A DNA stretch of 64,000 bases from Paraburkholderia caballeronis (GTDB lineage Bacteria; Pseudomonadota; Gammaproteobacteria; Burkholderiales; Burkholderiaceae), in assembly GCF_900104845.1 (NCBI RefSeq), contig NZ_FNSR01000002.1:1364001-1428000 (forward strand), given 5' to 3'. The position numbers and the translations under genes are program-made. Under the pieces are notes generated by a model, which was not told the origin of the DNA, did not search any database, and saw nothing but the letters and a program-made list of their open reading frames with translations. This document shows, piece after piece, positions 52,297 to 61,472 of the stretch (position 1 is the stretch's first letter; each line of letters opens with the position of its first letter).

Positions 52297-54307
52297 CCGG
52301 CCGCTCCTCGCAGCCCTCGCTCGCCGGCATCACGACCGCCTGCCAGCCCGGCGGGCCGTTTGGCCCGGCGATCGGCCGCTCCTGATCCCCCGCATACTGC
52401 ACCAGCACGTTGAACGGCCACGACGGCCGGCGCAGCCGCTCGTAGACGAGCGTGCCGACCCAGATCGTCGCCGGCGGGCGGCCGTCGTCGCGCAGCAGCG
52501 CATAACCGCTCGGCCAGAAGCGCAGCACGTCGCGGCGCGCGCCCGGATGCGCCGGGTCGTCCGGCAGATGCGCACGCGCGAACACGAGCGGCGACGGCAC
52601 GCCGTTGTTCAGCTTCGGCAGGATCGGCAGCGCGGTCGCGTTCACCTGCGGCGACACCAGCGACAGCAGGCCATGCGCGGTGAACTGCGGGCCTTTGGTC
52701 CAGCCGGCGTCGCGCAGCGCGGCGGACAGGTCGGCCGCGCTCGCGGCCCACTGGATCGTCATCGGCTCGCGGCGGCCGCCCTTCATGTCGACGCGGTAGC
52801 ACGCGAAGGTCTTCCACGACGTGTCGGTCCATTGCAGGCGCGTGAGCACCAGCGGCTCGTCCGCGCCGCGCGCCGCCATGCCGCCCGCGCGCGGCTCCTC
52901 GACCGGCTGCAGCACGAGCGCCGCCGCCAGCACGCCGGCGAATGCGAGCGGCATGAAGTTGCGCGACGGCGGATGGTCCGGGTAGCGCCACAGCGACGTC
53001 AGCACGACGACCGCCACCCAGATCGACGCGAACGCCGCGCCGCCGACCGCGTCGGAAAACAGGAAGCGGTCGAAGTACAGCCCCGCGAAGCCGAATGCGA
53101 CGATGATCGCGTTGCCGGCCGTCGCCACCGCGACCGCGACCTGCCAGCGCGACACGCGCCGCACCAGCAGGAACATCACGAAGCCGTACACGATCACCAT
53201 CGACGCGACGCGGTCGCTCGGGAACACGAACGCGTCGAGGTTGCCGTCGTCGGCCGGCGTGTGGTGGATCACGACGCGGATCGCGAGGATCAGCAACTGC
53301 GAGAACGCCGCCGCGATCAGCCAGTAGGCGATCGTGCGCCAGCGCCGCTCGACCGCCATCCAGACCGTGACGGCCGCCATCAGCGCGATCAGCGCGGGCG
53401 CGCTGCCGAGCGTCTCGATCCGCGCGAGCAGCGTGTCGGCCCACGTCGTGCGGATCGAATACAGGAACTGGCGCACCGACTGGTCGACCTGCACGAGCGG
53501 ATCGCCGCGCAGCACGTTGCCGAGCACGTACGAGAAGATCGCCGCGCATACCGGCACGAGGCCGGTCAGCACGACGACCGCGCCGAGCGCGGGCTGCGCG
53601 GGGTCGAGCAGCCGCGCGAGCCGGCGCGCGGTCGCGCCGTGGTGCTGCGCGGCCCAGCGCGCCGCCCGTTGCCGCGACGCGCTCGCCCACGCGTCCGCGT
53701 GCGACAGCACGATCCGCGACACGCGGAAGATCAGCCAGCCGGCCGCCGCGAAGATCGCGAGCACCGCGACGAGCCGGAACGACACCGCGCCCGCGAGTTG
53801 CAGCGACGCGCCGAACACGACGCCGGGCAGGATGTGCGCGGGCGCCCAGATCAGCGCGGACACGACGTTCATCACGAAGAACCGCATCGGCGACATGCCG
53901 ACCATGCCGGCGACGACCGGCACGACCGCGCGCAGCGGCGCGATGAAGCGCGCGAAGATCACGCTGCGCGCGCCGTGCCGGGCGAAATACTGCTTCGCGG
54001 CGGTCAGCAGGCCCGGATGGCGGCAGAACGGCCACAACTGATGCAGCGCGTCGCGATAACGGCGGCCGACCCAGTAGCTGAGGCCGTCGCCGGCGACCGC
54101 GCCGGAGATCGCGAACGCGAACAGCCAGCCGAGGTTCAGCGTGCCGGTGCCGACGAACGCGCCGGCGACGAACATCGCGGAACTGCCGGGGATGAACGTG
54201 CCGATCAGCGCGAGCGATTCGAGGAACGCGGCGGCGAATACGAAGGCGAGCGTCCACCCGGGGTGCGCGGCGAGCAGGTGCAGCAACTGGGCGTAGGCAT
54301 GTTCCAT
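52265..54307 (-). CDS. DedA - PAP2 phosphatase fusion with LssY-like C-terminus, 680 aa
   Basis: Three modules. Residues about 1-200 are DedA/SNARE-associated (TFIPGSSAMFVAGAFVGTG, FARFIAPLRAVVPVVAGM), a putative lipid scramblase or undecaprenyl-phosphate flippase. About 245-440 is a membrane PAP2 phosphatase (VFPSDRVASMVIVYGF is the motif-2 region). About 480-680 is a soluble LssY_C-like domain (LSAALRDAGWTKG). It probably dephosphorylates and moves a lipid phosphate across the inner membrane. Stop overlaps the convergent gene at 52296. Confidence 0.88.
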   Translation of the reverse strand: MEHAYAQLLHLLAAHPGWTLAFVFAAAFLESLALIGTFIPGSSAMFVAGAFVGTGTLNLGWLFAFAISGAVAGDGLSYWVGRRYRDALHQLWPFCRHPGLLTAAKQYFARHGARSVIFARFIAPLRAVVPVVAGMVGMSPMRFFVMNVVSALIWAPAHILPGVVFGASLQLAGAVSFRLVAVLAIFAAAGWLIFRVSRIVLSHADAWASASRQRAARWAAQHHGATARRLARLLDPAQPALGAVVVLTGLVPVCAAIFSYVLGNVLRGDPLVQVDQSVRQFLYSIRTTWADTLLARIETLGSAPALIALMAAVTVWMAVERRWRTIAYWLIAAAFSQLLILAIRVVIHHTPADDGNLDAFVFPSDRVASMVIVYGFVMFLLVRRVSRWQVAVAVATAGNAIIVAFGFAGLYFDRFLFSDAVGGAAFASIWVAVVVLTSLWRYPDHPPSRNFMPLAFAGVLAAALVLQPVEEPRAGGMAARGADEPLVLTRLQWTDTSWKTFACYRVDMKGGRREPMTIQWAASAADLSAALRDAGWTKGPQFTAHGLLSLVSPQVNATALPILPKLNNGVPSPLVFARAHLPDDPAHPGARRDVLRFWPSGYALLRDDGRPPATIWVGTLVYERLRRPSWPFNVLVQYAGDQERPIAGPNGPPGWQAVVMPASEGCEERPVTLLVPDDRR

Positions 54308-54574
54308 CGACGACGGGTTGGGGCGCTGGGTCGGGTCGCGCCGGCGGCGGACGGCCGGCGGCGGAGCGGCGCTGGGCCGGCTCCATCCGCAATATAGCCG
54401 GGCGCGCGCGGTTGCGTGTGGCGGCTGGCCGGGGGCCTGGCGCGGGGTTCTTTCTGTTCGGTCAGGGCGAGGGGCTTGTCGCGCGGCCGGGCGGATCGCG
54501 TCGGCTGGCGATCCTGCATCGACGGCGACCGGCAGACCGGCGAAGGCTTCGCAGCACGAAGCCTGCCTCGGCCA

Positions 54575-55786
54575 TCAGATCACGCCGCTGTCCCGCAATG
54601 CCGCGAGCCGGTCGTCGGACAGCCCGAGCACCGACTTCAGCACGTCGTCGGTGCCTTCGCCGAGTTGCGGCGGCGCGCGGCGCACCGGCATCCGCTCGCC
54701 GTCGAAGCGCCACGGCGGCGCGAGCACCGGCGTCGTGCCCGCGTGCGGATGCGGCTGCGTCGTCACGAGGCCGCCGTCGACCGCGCGTTTCGACGTCAGC
54801 GCCTCGCGCAGCCCGGCCACCTCGCCGCACGGGATGCCGGCCAGCGCGAGCCGGTCGAGCAGCGCGCGGCGCGGCCGCGCCGCGAGTTCGCGGCGGATCT
54901 CCGGCAGCAGCGTCGCGCGGTTCTGCGAGCGCAGGATGTTGGTCGCGAAGCGCGGGTCGTCCGCGAGGTCCGGACGGCCGATCACGTCGCGGCAGAAACG
55001 CTCGTACTGGCTGTTGTTGCCGACCGTAATGACGAGCGGGCCGTCCTGGGCGTCGAACACGCCATACGGCACGATCGACGGATGCGCGTTGCCGTAGCGC
55101 GGCGGGTCTTCGCCGGCGATCAGCGCTTCGAGCCCGTAGTACGACGTGATCATCAGCCCGCAGTCGAACAGCGCCATCTCGACGTGGCGGCCGCGCCCGG
55201 TGCGCTCGCGTTCGTACAGCGCGGCCAGCACCGCCTGCGCCGCATACATGCCGGTGAACAGGTCGACCGCCGCGACGCCGAATTTCAGCGGCGGCTGGTC
55301 CGCTTCGCCGTTCAGCGCCATCAGCCCGGCCTCGCCCTGCACGACGAGGTCGTAACCGGGCCGCGCCGCTTCCGGCCCGGTGCGGTCGTAGCCGGAGATC
55401 GAGCAGTAGACGAGCCGGGGATTGTCGCTCGACAGCGCGTCGTAGCCGAGGCCGAGCTTCTCCGCGCCGCCGGCCTTGAAGTTCTGGATCACGACGTCGC
55501 TCGTTTTCGCGAGGTCGCGCGCGATCGCGCAGCCCGCGTCGGTCTGCAGATCGAGCGTCACCGAGCGTTTGTTGCGGTTCACGCTGTTGAAATACGCGGT
55601 CTCCGTCTGGCCGACGCGCAGGCCCCAGTCGCGCGTGTCGTCGCCGCGGCGCGGATGCTCGACCTTGATGACTTCGGCGCCCAGGTCGCCGAGCACCATC
55701 GCGCTCCACGGTCCGGCAAGGATGCGCGACAGGTCGAGCACGCGCACGCCGGCGAGCGGCAGTGCGGGTTTATCGGTGGACTGCAT
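54575..55786 (-). CDS. Class III CoA transferase (CaiB/BaiF), 403 aa
   Basis: Moves CoA between carboxylic acids with an aspartyl-CoA intermediate. The N-terminus PLAGVRVLDLSRILAGPWSAMVLGDLGAEVIKVEHP and the catalytic Asp in FGVAAVDLFTGMYAA (about residue 169) are clear. At the end of the acyl-CoA cluster it may activate a dicarboxylate by exchange with succinyl-CoA. ATG 55786 starts at the conserved N-terminus; the open frame extends far upstream without homology. 80 bases downstream of the small dehydrogenase gene. Confidence 0.9.
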   Translation of the reverse strand: MQSTDKPALPLAGVRVLDLSRILAGPWSAMVLGDLGAEVIKVEHPRRGDDTRDWGLRVGQTETAYFNSVNRNKRSVTLDLQTDAGCAIARDLAKTSDVVIQNFKAGGAEKLGLGYDALSSDNPRLVYCSISGYDRTGPEAARPGYDLVVQGEAGLMALNGEADQPPLKFGVAAVDLFTGMYAAQAVLAALYERERTGRGRHVEMALFDCGLMITSYYGLEALIAGEDPPRYGNAHPSIVPYGVFDAQDGPLVITVGNNSQYERFCRDVIGRPDLADDPRFATNILRSQNRATLLPEIRRELAARPRRALLDRLALAGIPCGEVAGLREALTSKRAVDGGLVTTQPHPHAGTTPVLAPPWRFDGERMPVRRAPPQLGEGTDDVLKSVLGLSDDRLAALRDSGVI

Positions 55787-55866
55787 CGGGGAATGTCTCC
55801 ATCGGGTTGGGGCGAACGGCGCGAGCGCGGCGCACGGTCGGGTGCGCGTTGCTCGCGGCCGATAGC

Positions 55867-57000
55867 TTACGCTGCGCGGCCGAACGCGACGTAGCGTTCG
55901 AGGTGATGATCCTCGTCGCCGAGCTGATGGTCGATCATCACGAGCCGCTTTGCGTAGTGCGCGAGCGGCAGTTCCCACGTCATGCCGATGCCGCCGTGCA
56001 GTTGAATGCACTCTTCGGCGACGCGCGCGCCGATGCGCCCGACCGTGTATTTCGCCGCCGACAGCGCGCGTTCGCGGGCGGCGCGCGGCGCACCGAGCCC
56101 GGCCGCCGCGTTGATGACCGCCGAGCGCGCCTGCTCGATTTCGAGCAGCAGGTCGGCCATCCGGTGCTGCAACGCCTGGAAGCTGCCGATCGGCACGCCG
56201 AACTGCTTGCGCGTGCGCAGGTAGTCGAGCGTGAAGTCGCGCGCGACGTCCATCGCGCCGAGCGCCTCCGCCGCGAGCGCGACAAGGCCGAAACCGGTCG
56301 CGTGTTCGAGCGTCGCGAAGCCGCTGCCTTCCGGACCGACGAGCGCGTCGGCGCCGAGTTCGACATGATCGAACGTGACCTCCGCCGCGCGGCCGCCGTC
56401 GATCTTCCGGTAGCCGCGCACGCCGACGCCGCTCGAAGCGCGCGGGACCACGAACAGCGAAATGCCCGCTTCGTCGTAGTCGCTGCCGGACGTGCGCGCG
56501 GACACGAGCAGCACGTCCGCGTGCTCGCCCTGCTGCACGACGCCCTTCGCGCCGGTCAGCACCCAGCCGTCGCCGCGCTTTTCCGCGCGCGCCGTCACGC
56601 GCGTCGCCTCGTAATGCGAGCCCGGTTCGTCGTGCGCGAACGCGGCGAGCCGCGAGCCGTCGATCAGTTGCGCGATCGATTCGCGCTGTGCGTCGCTGCC
56701 CGCCTGCGCGAGCGCGCGGCCGACGATCAGCGTGTCGAGGAACGGTTCGACCACGAGCCCGCGCCCGAGCGATTCGAACACGACCGCCACGTCGAAGCCG
56801 TCGCCGCCGAATCCGCCATCCGCTTCCGCGAACAGCGCGCCGATCACGCCCAGTTCCGCGAAGCGTTGCCACAGGTCGCGGCTGAAGCCTTCGCCGGAGC
56901 GCGCGATGCGGTCGCGCACGTCGAAGCCGTACTGTTCCGCGATGAAGCGGTTCAGCGTATCCGCCAGCATCCGGCGGTCTTCGGTAGGTTGAAAGTCCAT
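55867..57000 (-). CDS. Acyl-CoA dehydrogenase, PimD-like small subunit, 377 aa
   Basis: Starts MDFQPTEDRRMLADTLNRFIAEQYGFDVRDRIARS and includes FAEADGGFGGDGFDVAVVFESLGRG, matching the small subunit (PimD) of pimeloyl-CoA dehydrogenase from Rhodopseudomonas. Near the C-terminus QLHGGIGMTWELPLAHYAKRL replaces the YEGTSE block of single-chain enzymes, as expected if the active site is shared with a partner chain. The partner is probably the 402-residue dehydrogenase encoded just upstream (11-base gap). Role: alpha,beta-oxidation of a dicarboxyl-CoA; inferred. Confidence 0.87.
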   Translation of the reverse strand: MDFQPTEDRRMLADTLNRFIAEQYGFDVRDRIARSGEGFSRDLWQRFAELGVIGALFAEADGGFGGDGFDVAVVFESLGRGLVVEPFLDTLIVGRALAQAGSDAQRESIAQLIDGSRLAAFAHDEPGSHYEATRVTARAEKRGDGWVLTGAKGVVQQGEHADVLLVSARTSGSDYDEAGISLFVVPRASSGVGVRGYRKIDGGRAAEVTFDHVELGADALVGPEGSGFATLEHATGFGLVALAAEALGAMDVARDFTLDYLRTRKQFGVPIGSFQALQHRMADLLLEIEQARSAVINAAAGLGAPRAARERALSAAKYTVGRIGARVAEECIQLHGGIGMTWELPLAHYAKRLVMIDHQLGDEDHHLERYVAFGRAA

Positions 57001-57011
57001 CGCGCGACCCC

Positions 57012-58220
57012 TTACAGACCGAGAATCATCTTCGAGATGATGTTCTTCTGGATTTCGTTGGAGCCGCCGAAGATCGACAGCTTGCGGTTGTTGAAGTACT
57101 GCGCGGCGGCGCTCGCGGCGTCGTCGGGGCCGACCGGCTCGCCGTCGTCACCCTCGTTGAGCGCCTCCTCGACGAACGGCTGCGCGTACGGCCCCATCGC
57201 GCGGCGCAGCAGCGACGAGATCTCCTGGCGGATCTCGGTGCCGCGAATCTTCAGCATCGAGCTTTCCGCGCCCGGCACGCCGCCGCCGGCCACCGCCGCG
57301 ATCACGCGCAGGTTCGTCGTTTTCATGTTTTCCAGATCGATCTCGACGCGCGCGATCCGCGCGGCGAACTGCGGGTCGTCGATCAGCGGACGGCCGTTGC
57401 GCTGCACCGTCTGCGCGGCGCGCTTCAGCCGCGCGAGCGCCGCGACCGAGAAGCCGACGCCCGCGATGTTCGTGCGCTCGTACGTGAGCAGGTATTTCGC
57501 GTAGGTCCAGCCCTTGTTTTCCTCGCCGACGAGGTTGTCCGCCGGCACGCGCACGTCGGTGAAGAACACCTCGTTCACTTCATGCTCGCCGTCGAGCGTG
57601 ATGATCGGCCGGACCTCGACGCCCGGCGTGTTCATGTCGATCAGCAGGAAGCTGATGCCCTCCTGCTTGCGCACGTCGGTCGCGGTGCGCACGAGGCAGA
57701 AGATCATGTTCGCGTAGTGGCCGAGCGTGGTCCACGTTTTCTGGCCGTTCACCACGTAGTGGTCGCCGTCGCTGTCCGTGCGTCGCACGGCGGTCGTGCG
57801 CACCGCCGCGAGGTCCGAGCCCGCGCCCGGCTCCGAATAACCCTGGCACCACCAGTCGTCGCCGTTCAGGATGCGCGGCAGCCAGTAGCGCTTCTGCGCT
57901 TCGCTGCCGTACTTGATGAGCACCGGCCCGAGCATGTTCACGCCGAACGGCACGATGCGCGGCGCGCCGGCGATCGCGCATTCGTTCTCGAAGATGAACT
58001 TCTGCACCGCGGTCCAGCCGGGGCCGCCGTACTCCTTCGGCCAGTGGTTCGCGAGCCAGCCCTGCCCGTTCAGGATGCGGTGCCATTCGGCCATGTCGTC
58101 GCGCGTGAGGCGCTTGCCGGTCTGCACCTTCGTTGCGAGCCGCTGCGGCAGGCGCTCGCGCAGAAAGCGCAGCACGTCCGCGCGGAACGCTTCTTCTTCG
58201 GCGGTGAAGTTCAGGTTCAT
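57012..58220 (-). CDS. Acyl-CoA dehydrogenase, PimC-like large subunit, 402 aa
   Basis: MNLNFTAEEEAFRADVLRFLRERLP, DMAEWHRILNGQGWLANHWPKEYGGPGWTAVQ and GDDWWCQGYSEPGAGSDLA resemble PimC, the large subunit of pimeloyl-CoA dehydrogenase. The C-terminal FGGSNEIQKN carries the Glu of the normal active-site block, so this chain would supply the flavin and base contacts to the heteromer. Upstream neighbour is the FadB-type gene (37 bases), downstream the PimD-like gene (11 bases). Confidence 0.9.
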   Translation of the reverse strand: MNLNFTAEEEAFRADVLRFLRERLPQRLATKVQTGKRLTRDDMAEWHRILNGQGWLANHWPKEYGGPGWTAVQKFIFENECAIAGAPRIVPFGVNMLGPVLIKYGSEAQKRYWLPRILNGDDWWCQGYSEPGAGSDLAAVRTTAVRRTDSDGDHYVVNGQKTWTTLGHYANMIFCLVRTATDVRKQEGISFLLIDMNTPGVEVRPIITLDGEHEVNEVFFTDVRVPADNLVGEENKGWTYAKYLLTYERTNIAGVGFSVAALARLKRAAQTVQRNGRPLIDDPQFAARIARVEIDLENMKTTNLRVIAAVAGGGVPGAESSMLKIRGTEIRQEISSLLRRAMGPYAQPFVEEALNEGDDGEPVGPDDAASAAAQYFNNRKLSIFGGSNEIQKNIISKMILGL

Positions 58221-58257
58221 CGAGTCGTTCTCTTGCAGGGATGCGCGGGCGCGACGC

Positions 58258-60381
58258 TCACGCGGATTGATTCAGGCTCGCGAACGTCGCGCCGCGTTCG
58301 GCCAGATCGACGAGCAGCGGCGACGGACGCCAGAACAACGGGTCTTCCTTCGCGAATTCGCGGATGTCCGCAAGCACGTTCGCGAGGCCGACGGTGTCCG
58401 CGTAGTGCATCGGGCCGCCGCGATGACGCGGGAAGCCGTAGCCGTAGATCAGCGTCACGTCCACGTCGAGCGGGCGCAGCGCGATGCCCTCGTGCACGAC
58501 GTTCGCGCCTTCGTTGACCATCGCGGCGAGGTAGCGGCGGATGATCTCGTCGTCGCTGAACGCGCGCGGCGCGATGCCCGCGCGTTCGCGCTCGGCCGCG
58601 ATGATCGCCTCGACCTCGGGGTCCGGCGAACCGGTGCGCGCGCCCTGCGGATACAGGTAGAAACCGCGCCCGGTCTTCTGGCCGAACCAGCCGCGCTCGC
58701 ACAGGCGGTCGGCGATCTGTACGTAACGCGCGTTCGGGTCGCGCGTGGCCGCGCGGCGCTTGCGGGTCGCCCAGCCGATGTCGCCGCCCGCGAGGTCGAT
58801 CACCTGGTACGGTCCCATCGGGAAGCCGAACTCGCGCACGGCCTTGTCGATCTGGTAGGGCGACGCGCCGTCCTCCATCAGATGATCGGCGGCCGTGCGA
58901 TAGACGGCGAGCAGCCGGTTGCCGATGAAGCCGTCGCAGACGCCCGCGCGCACCGGCACCTTGCGCAGCTTCTTCGCGAGGTCGAACGCGGTCGCGACCA
59001 CGTCCGCCGATACGCGCGCCGGCACCACGACTTCGAGCAGCTTCATGATGTTCGCGGGCGAGAAGAAGTGCAGGCCCACGACGTCCTGCGGGCGCGAGGT
59101 GGTGGCCGCGATCGCGTCGATGTCGAGATACGACGTGTTGGTCGCGAGCACCGCGCCCGGCTTGCACACGCGGTCGAGTTCCGCGAACACCGCCTGCTTG
59201 ACCGGAAGGTCTTCGAACACCGCTTCGATCACGAGATCGACGTTGGCGAGCGCGTCGTACGACGTGCTGCCGTCGAGGCGCGCGAGCGTCTGCGCTTTCG
59301 CGTCGGCGCTCAGGCGGCCCTTCGCGATCAGCCCGTCGTAGACCTTCTCGACGTTCGCGCGGCCGCGCGCGAGCGCGTCGTCGTCGCGTTCGATCATCGT
59401 GACCGGCAGGCCTGCGTCGAGCACCGCGACCGCGATGCCCGCGCCCATCGTGCCGCCGCCGACCACGCCGACGGTGCGCAGCGGACGCGGTTCCGCGTTT
59501 CTGGTCTCCGGCGCTTTCTGCACTTCGCGCTCCGCGAAAAACGCATGCACGAGGCCCGCGCGCTGCGGGCTGTCGAGGCATGCGACGAACTGTTTGCGCT
59601 CGAAGCGCAAACCTTCGTCGAACGGCTGGTTCAGCGCGGCCTCGACGCAATCGACGATCTTCTGCGGCGAAAACAGGCCGTGCGATTTCTTCGCGGCGCG
59701 CGCGGCCGCGATCGCGGCTTCGCTGGCCGCGCGATCCGCGAGGCCGTGCGCGTCGCGGGTGCGGCGCACCGGCGCGCGCGCCGCGAGCAGTTCCTGCGCA
59801 TACGCGATGCCTTCCGCGAGTACGTCGTCGCTGTGGCCGACGCGATCGACGAGACCGAGCTTCAGCGCCTCCTGCGCGCCCACGTGGCGGCCGCTCAGCA
59901 TCAGCGACAGCGCCGCCTCCGCACCGATCAGGCGCGGCGCGCGCTGGGTGCCGCCCGCGCCGGGCAGCAGGCCGAGCGTGACTTCCGGCAGGCCGAGCTT
60001 CGCGCCCGCGACCGCGATCCGGTAATGCGCGGCCAGCGCGACTTCGAGCCCGCCGCCGAGCGCCGCGCCGTGGATCGCGGCGATCACCGGTTTGGCCGAC
60101 GCCTCGATGCGGTTGCACACGTCGGGCAGCGCGGGCGGCTGCGGCGGTTTGCCGAACTCGCGGATGTCCGCGCCCGCGATGAAGTTGCGGCCCGCGCCGA
60201 CGATCAGCACGGCTTCGACCGCGTCGTTCGAATCGGCCGCGTCGATCGCGGCGGCGAGGCCGCGCCGCACGTCCACGCCGAGCGCATTGACCGGCGGGTT
60301 GTCGATCGTGACCAGCAGGACCTTGCCGCGCAGCGCGTGCGTAACCGGCGATGAGGGGGGGGAGGCGGTGTCGAATTCCAT
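58258..60381 (-). CDS. Enoyl-CoA hydratase / 3-hydroxyacyl-CoA dehydrogenase, FadB/PimF type, 707 aa
   Basis: Bifunctional beta-oxidation enzyme. The hydratase half has ALGGGLEVALAAHYRIA and GLPEVTLGLLPGAGGTQR (two active-site Glu), and the dehydrogenase half has the NAD motif VGVVGGGTMGAGIA (about residue 300) and LHFFSPANIMKLLEVV with the catalytic His. Length fits PimF and short FadB relatives. The first codons hold a run of eight C's (G8 at 60355-60362 on +). It leads a four-gene - strand operon and faces the LysR gene. No thiolase gene is in the cluster. Confidence 0.92.
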   Translation of the reverse strand: MEFDTASPPSSPVTHALRGKVLLVTIDNPPVNALGVDVRRGLAAAIDAADSNDAVEAVLIVGAGRNFIAGADIREFGKPPQPPALPDVCNRIEASAKPVIAAIHGAALGGGLEVALAAHYRIAVAGAKLGLPEVTLGLLPGAGGTQRAPRLIGAEAALSLMLSGRHVGAQEALKLGLVDRVGHSDDVLAEGIAYAQELLAARAPVRRTRDAHGLADRAASEAAIAAARAAKKSHGLFSPQKIVDCVEAALNQPFDEGLRFERKQFVACLDSPQRAGLVHAFFAEREVQKAPETRNAEPRPLRTVGVVGGGTMGAGIAVAVLDAGLPVTMIERDDDALARGRANVEKVYDGLIAKGRLSADAKAQTLARLDGSTSYDALANVDLVIEAVFEDLPVKQAVFAELDRVCKPGAVLATNTSYLDIDAIAATTSRPQDVVGLHFFSPANIMKLLEVVVPARVSADVVATAFDLAKKLRKVPVRAGVCDGFIGNRLLAVYRTAADHLMEDGASPYQIDKAVREFGFPMGPYQVIDLAGGDIGWATRKRRAATRDPNARYVQIADRLCERGWFGQKTGRGFYLYPQGARTGSPDPEVEAIIAAERERAGIAPRAFSDDEIIRRYLAAMVNEGANVVHEGIALRPLDVDVTLIYGYGFPRHRGGPMHYADTVGLANVLADIREFAKEDPLFWRPSPLLVDLAERGATFASLNQSA

Positions 60382-60465
60382 CGTGGCGTGTCTCCAGGGA
60401 TCGGGGCGGCCCGCGCGGGCGCAGTTTTCGGATGTTCCTGCGATTGTCGGCGCAGTCAGGGTTCA

Positions 60466-60513
60466 TTGACAATTGCATTGCCGGTTGACAGACTGTCAAG
60501 CCATCCTTGACAG
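60466..60513. promoter_or_regulatory. Operator region for the LysR regulator
   Basis: TTGACAGACTGTCAA (60485-60499) is a perfect inverted repeat around one A, and TTGACA recurs at 60466 and 60507. The region is less GC-rich than its surroundings and lies between the FadB-type gene and the LysR gene. It fits a LysR recognition plus activation site; the assignment is inferred. Confidence 0.65.
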
Positions 60514-60524
60514 TGACCCGATTG

Positions 60525-61472
60525 ATGGACGTCAACGCATTGACCCTGCTGGTCGAGATCCTCGACGCGGGCAATCTCAGCGAGGCGGCGCGCCGGCTGA
60601 AGATGAGCCGCGCGAACGTCAGCTACCACCTGAACCAGCTCGAAAAGTCGATCGGGCTGCAACTCGTGCGGCGCACGACGCGCCGCGTCGAGCCGACCGA
60701 GATCGGGCTGAAGCTGTACGAGCACGGCCGCGCGATCCAGAGCGCGCTGCTGGCCGCGCGCGAATCGGTGTCCACGCTCGGGCAGAGCCTGCAGGGGCGC
60801 GTGCGCCTCAGCGTGCCGAGCGGTTATGGGCAACTGGTGATGTCGGACTGGCTGATCGCGTTCAAGCGGCAGTATCCGGGCATCGTGCTCGACGTGATGT
60901 TCGAGAATCGCGTCGAGGACCTGATGCGCGACGAAGTGGACATCGCGGTGCGCGTGATGTCGGAGCCGCCGCAGAACCTCGTCGCGCGCGACATGGGGCC
61001 GGTGAGCTATGTCGCGTGCGCGTCGGCGGCGTATGCGGCGGAGCATGGGATGCCGTCCCGGCTCGACGACCTGCGCACCGCGCCGCTGATTACCGCCGCG
61101 GTGGTCGGGCGGCAGTTGCGGATCGCCGCGTATCTGCGCGACGAGCGGCACGAGGTGCTGCTGGAGCCGACGATCATTTCGGAAAACTTCCTGTTCCTGC
61201 GCCAGGCGATTCTCGCGGGCCTCGGCGTCGGCGTGGTGCCCGACTACGTGGTGCACGACGACATGCGCCGCGGCGACGTGGTGACCGCGCTCGACGCATG
61301 GCGGCTCAGCATCTTCGGCACGCACATGTACATGCTGTACATGCCGAACCGCCACCATACGCGCGCGGCCTCCACCTTCATCGACTTCATGCTGGCCGAG
61401 GCGCGCAAGACCGGCCGCGGCGCGGACCTGTCCGCGCGCGGCGGCCACGCGGATGCGCCTACTGGTTCGTGA
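60525..61472 (+). CDS. LysR-family regulator of the acyl-CoA cluster, 315 aa
   Basis: N-terminal winged helix (MDVNALTLLVEILDAGNLSEAARRLKMSRANVSYHLNQLEKSIG, residues 1-44) and a periplasmic-binding-like effector domain. TTG at 60507 or GTG at 60513 are in frame, but the ATG at 60525 starts exactly at the family N-terminus. It is divergent from the FadB-type operon, the classic LysR layout, so it should regulate that operon. Its 3' end overlaps the convergent lipoprotein gene by 14 bases. Confidence 0.9.
   Translation: MDVNALTLLVEILDAGNLSEAARRLKMSRANVSYHLNQLEKSIGLQLVRRTTRRVEPTEIGLKLYEHGRAIQSALLAARESVSTLGQSLQGRVRLSVPSGYGQLVMSDWLIAFKRQYPGIVLDVMFENRVEDLMRDEVDIAVRVMSEPPQNLVARDMGPVSYVACASAAYAAEHGMPSRLDDLRTAPLITAAVVGRQLRIAAYLRDERHEVLLEPTIISENFLFLRQAILAGLGVGVVPDYVVHDDMRRGDVVTALDAWRLSIFGTHMYMLYMPNRHHTRAASTFIDFMLAEARKTGRGADLSARGGHADAPTGS

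Noticed and set aside
52205..54397. 730-codon + strand frame opposite the DedA-PAP2 gene
   Set aside because: Arginine/histidine-rich shadow translation; the - strand protein has clear membrane and phosphatase motifs.
57913..60354. 813-codon + strand frame opposite the FadB-type gene
   Set aside because: Antisense shadow of a GC-rich coding region: arginine-rich, no domain, while the - strand frame has full hydratase/dehydrogenase motifs.
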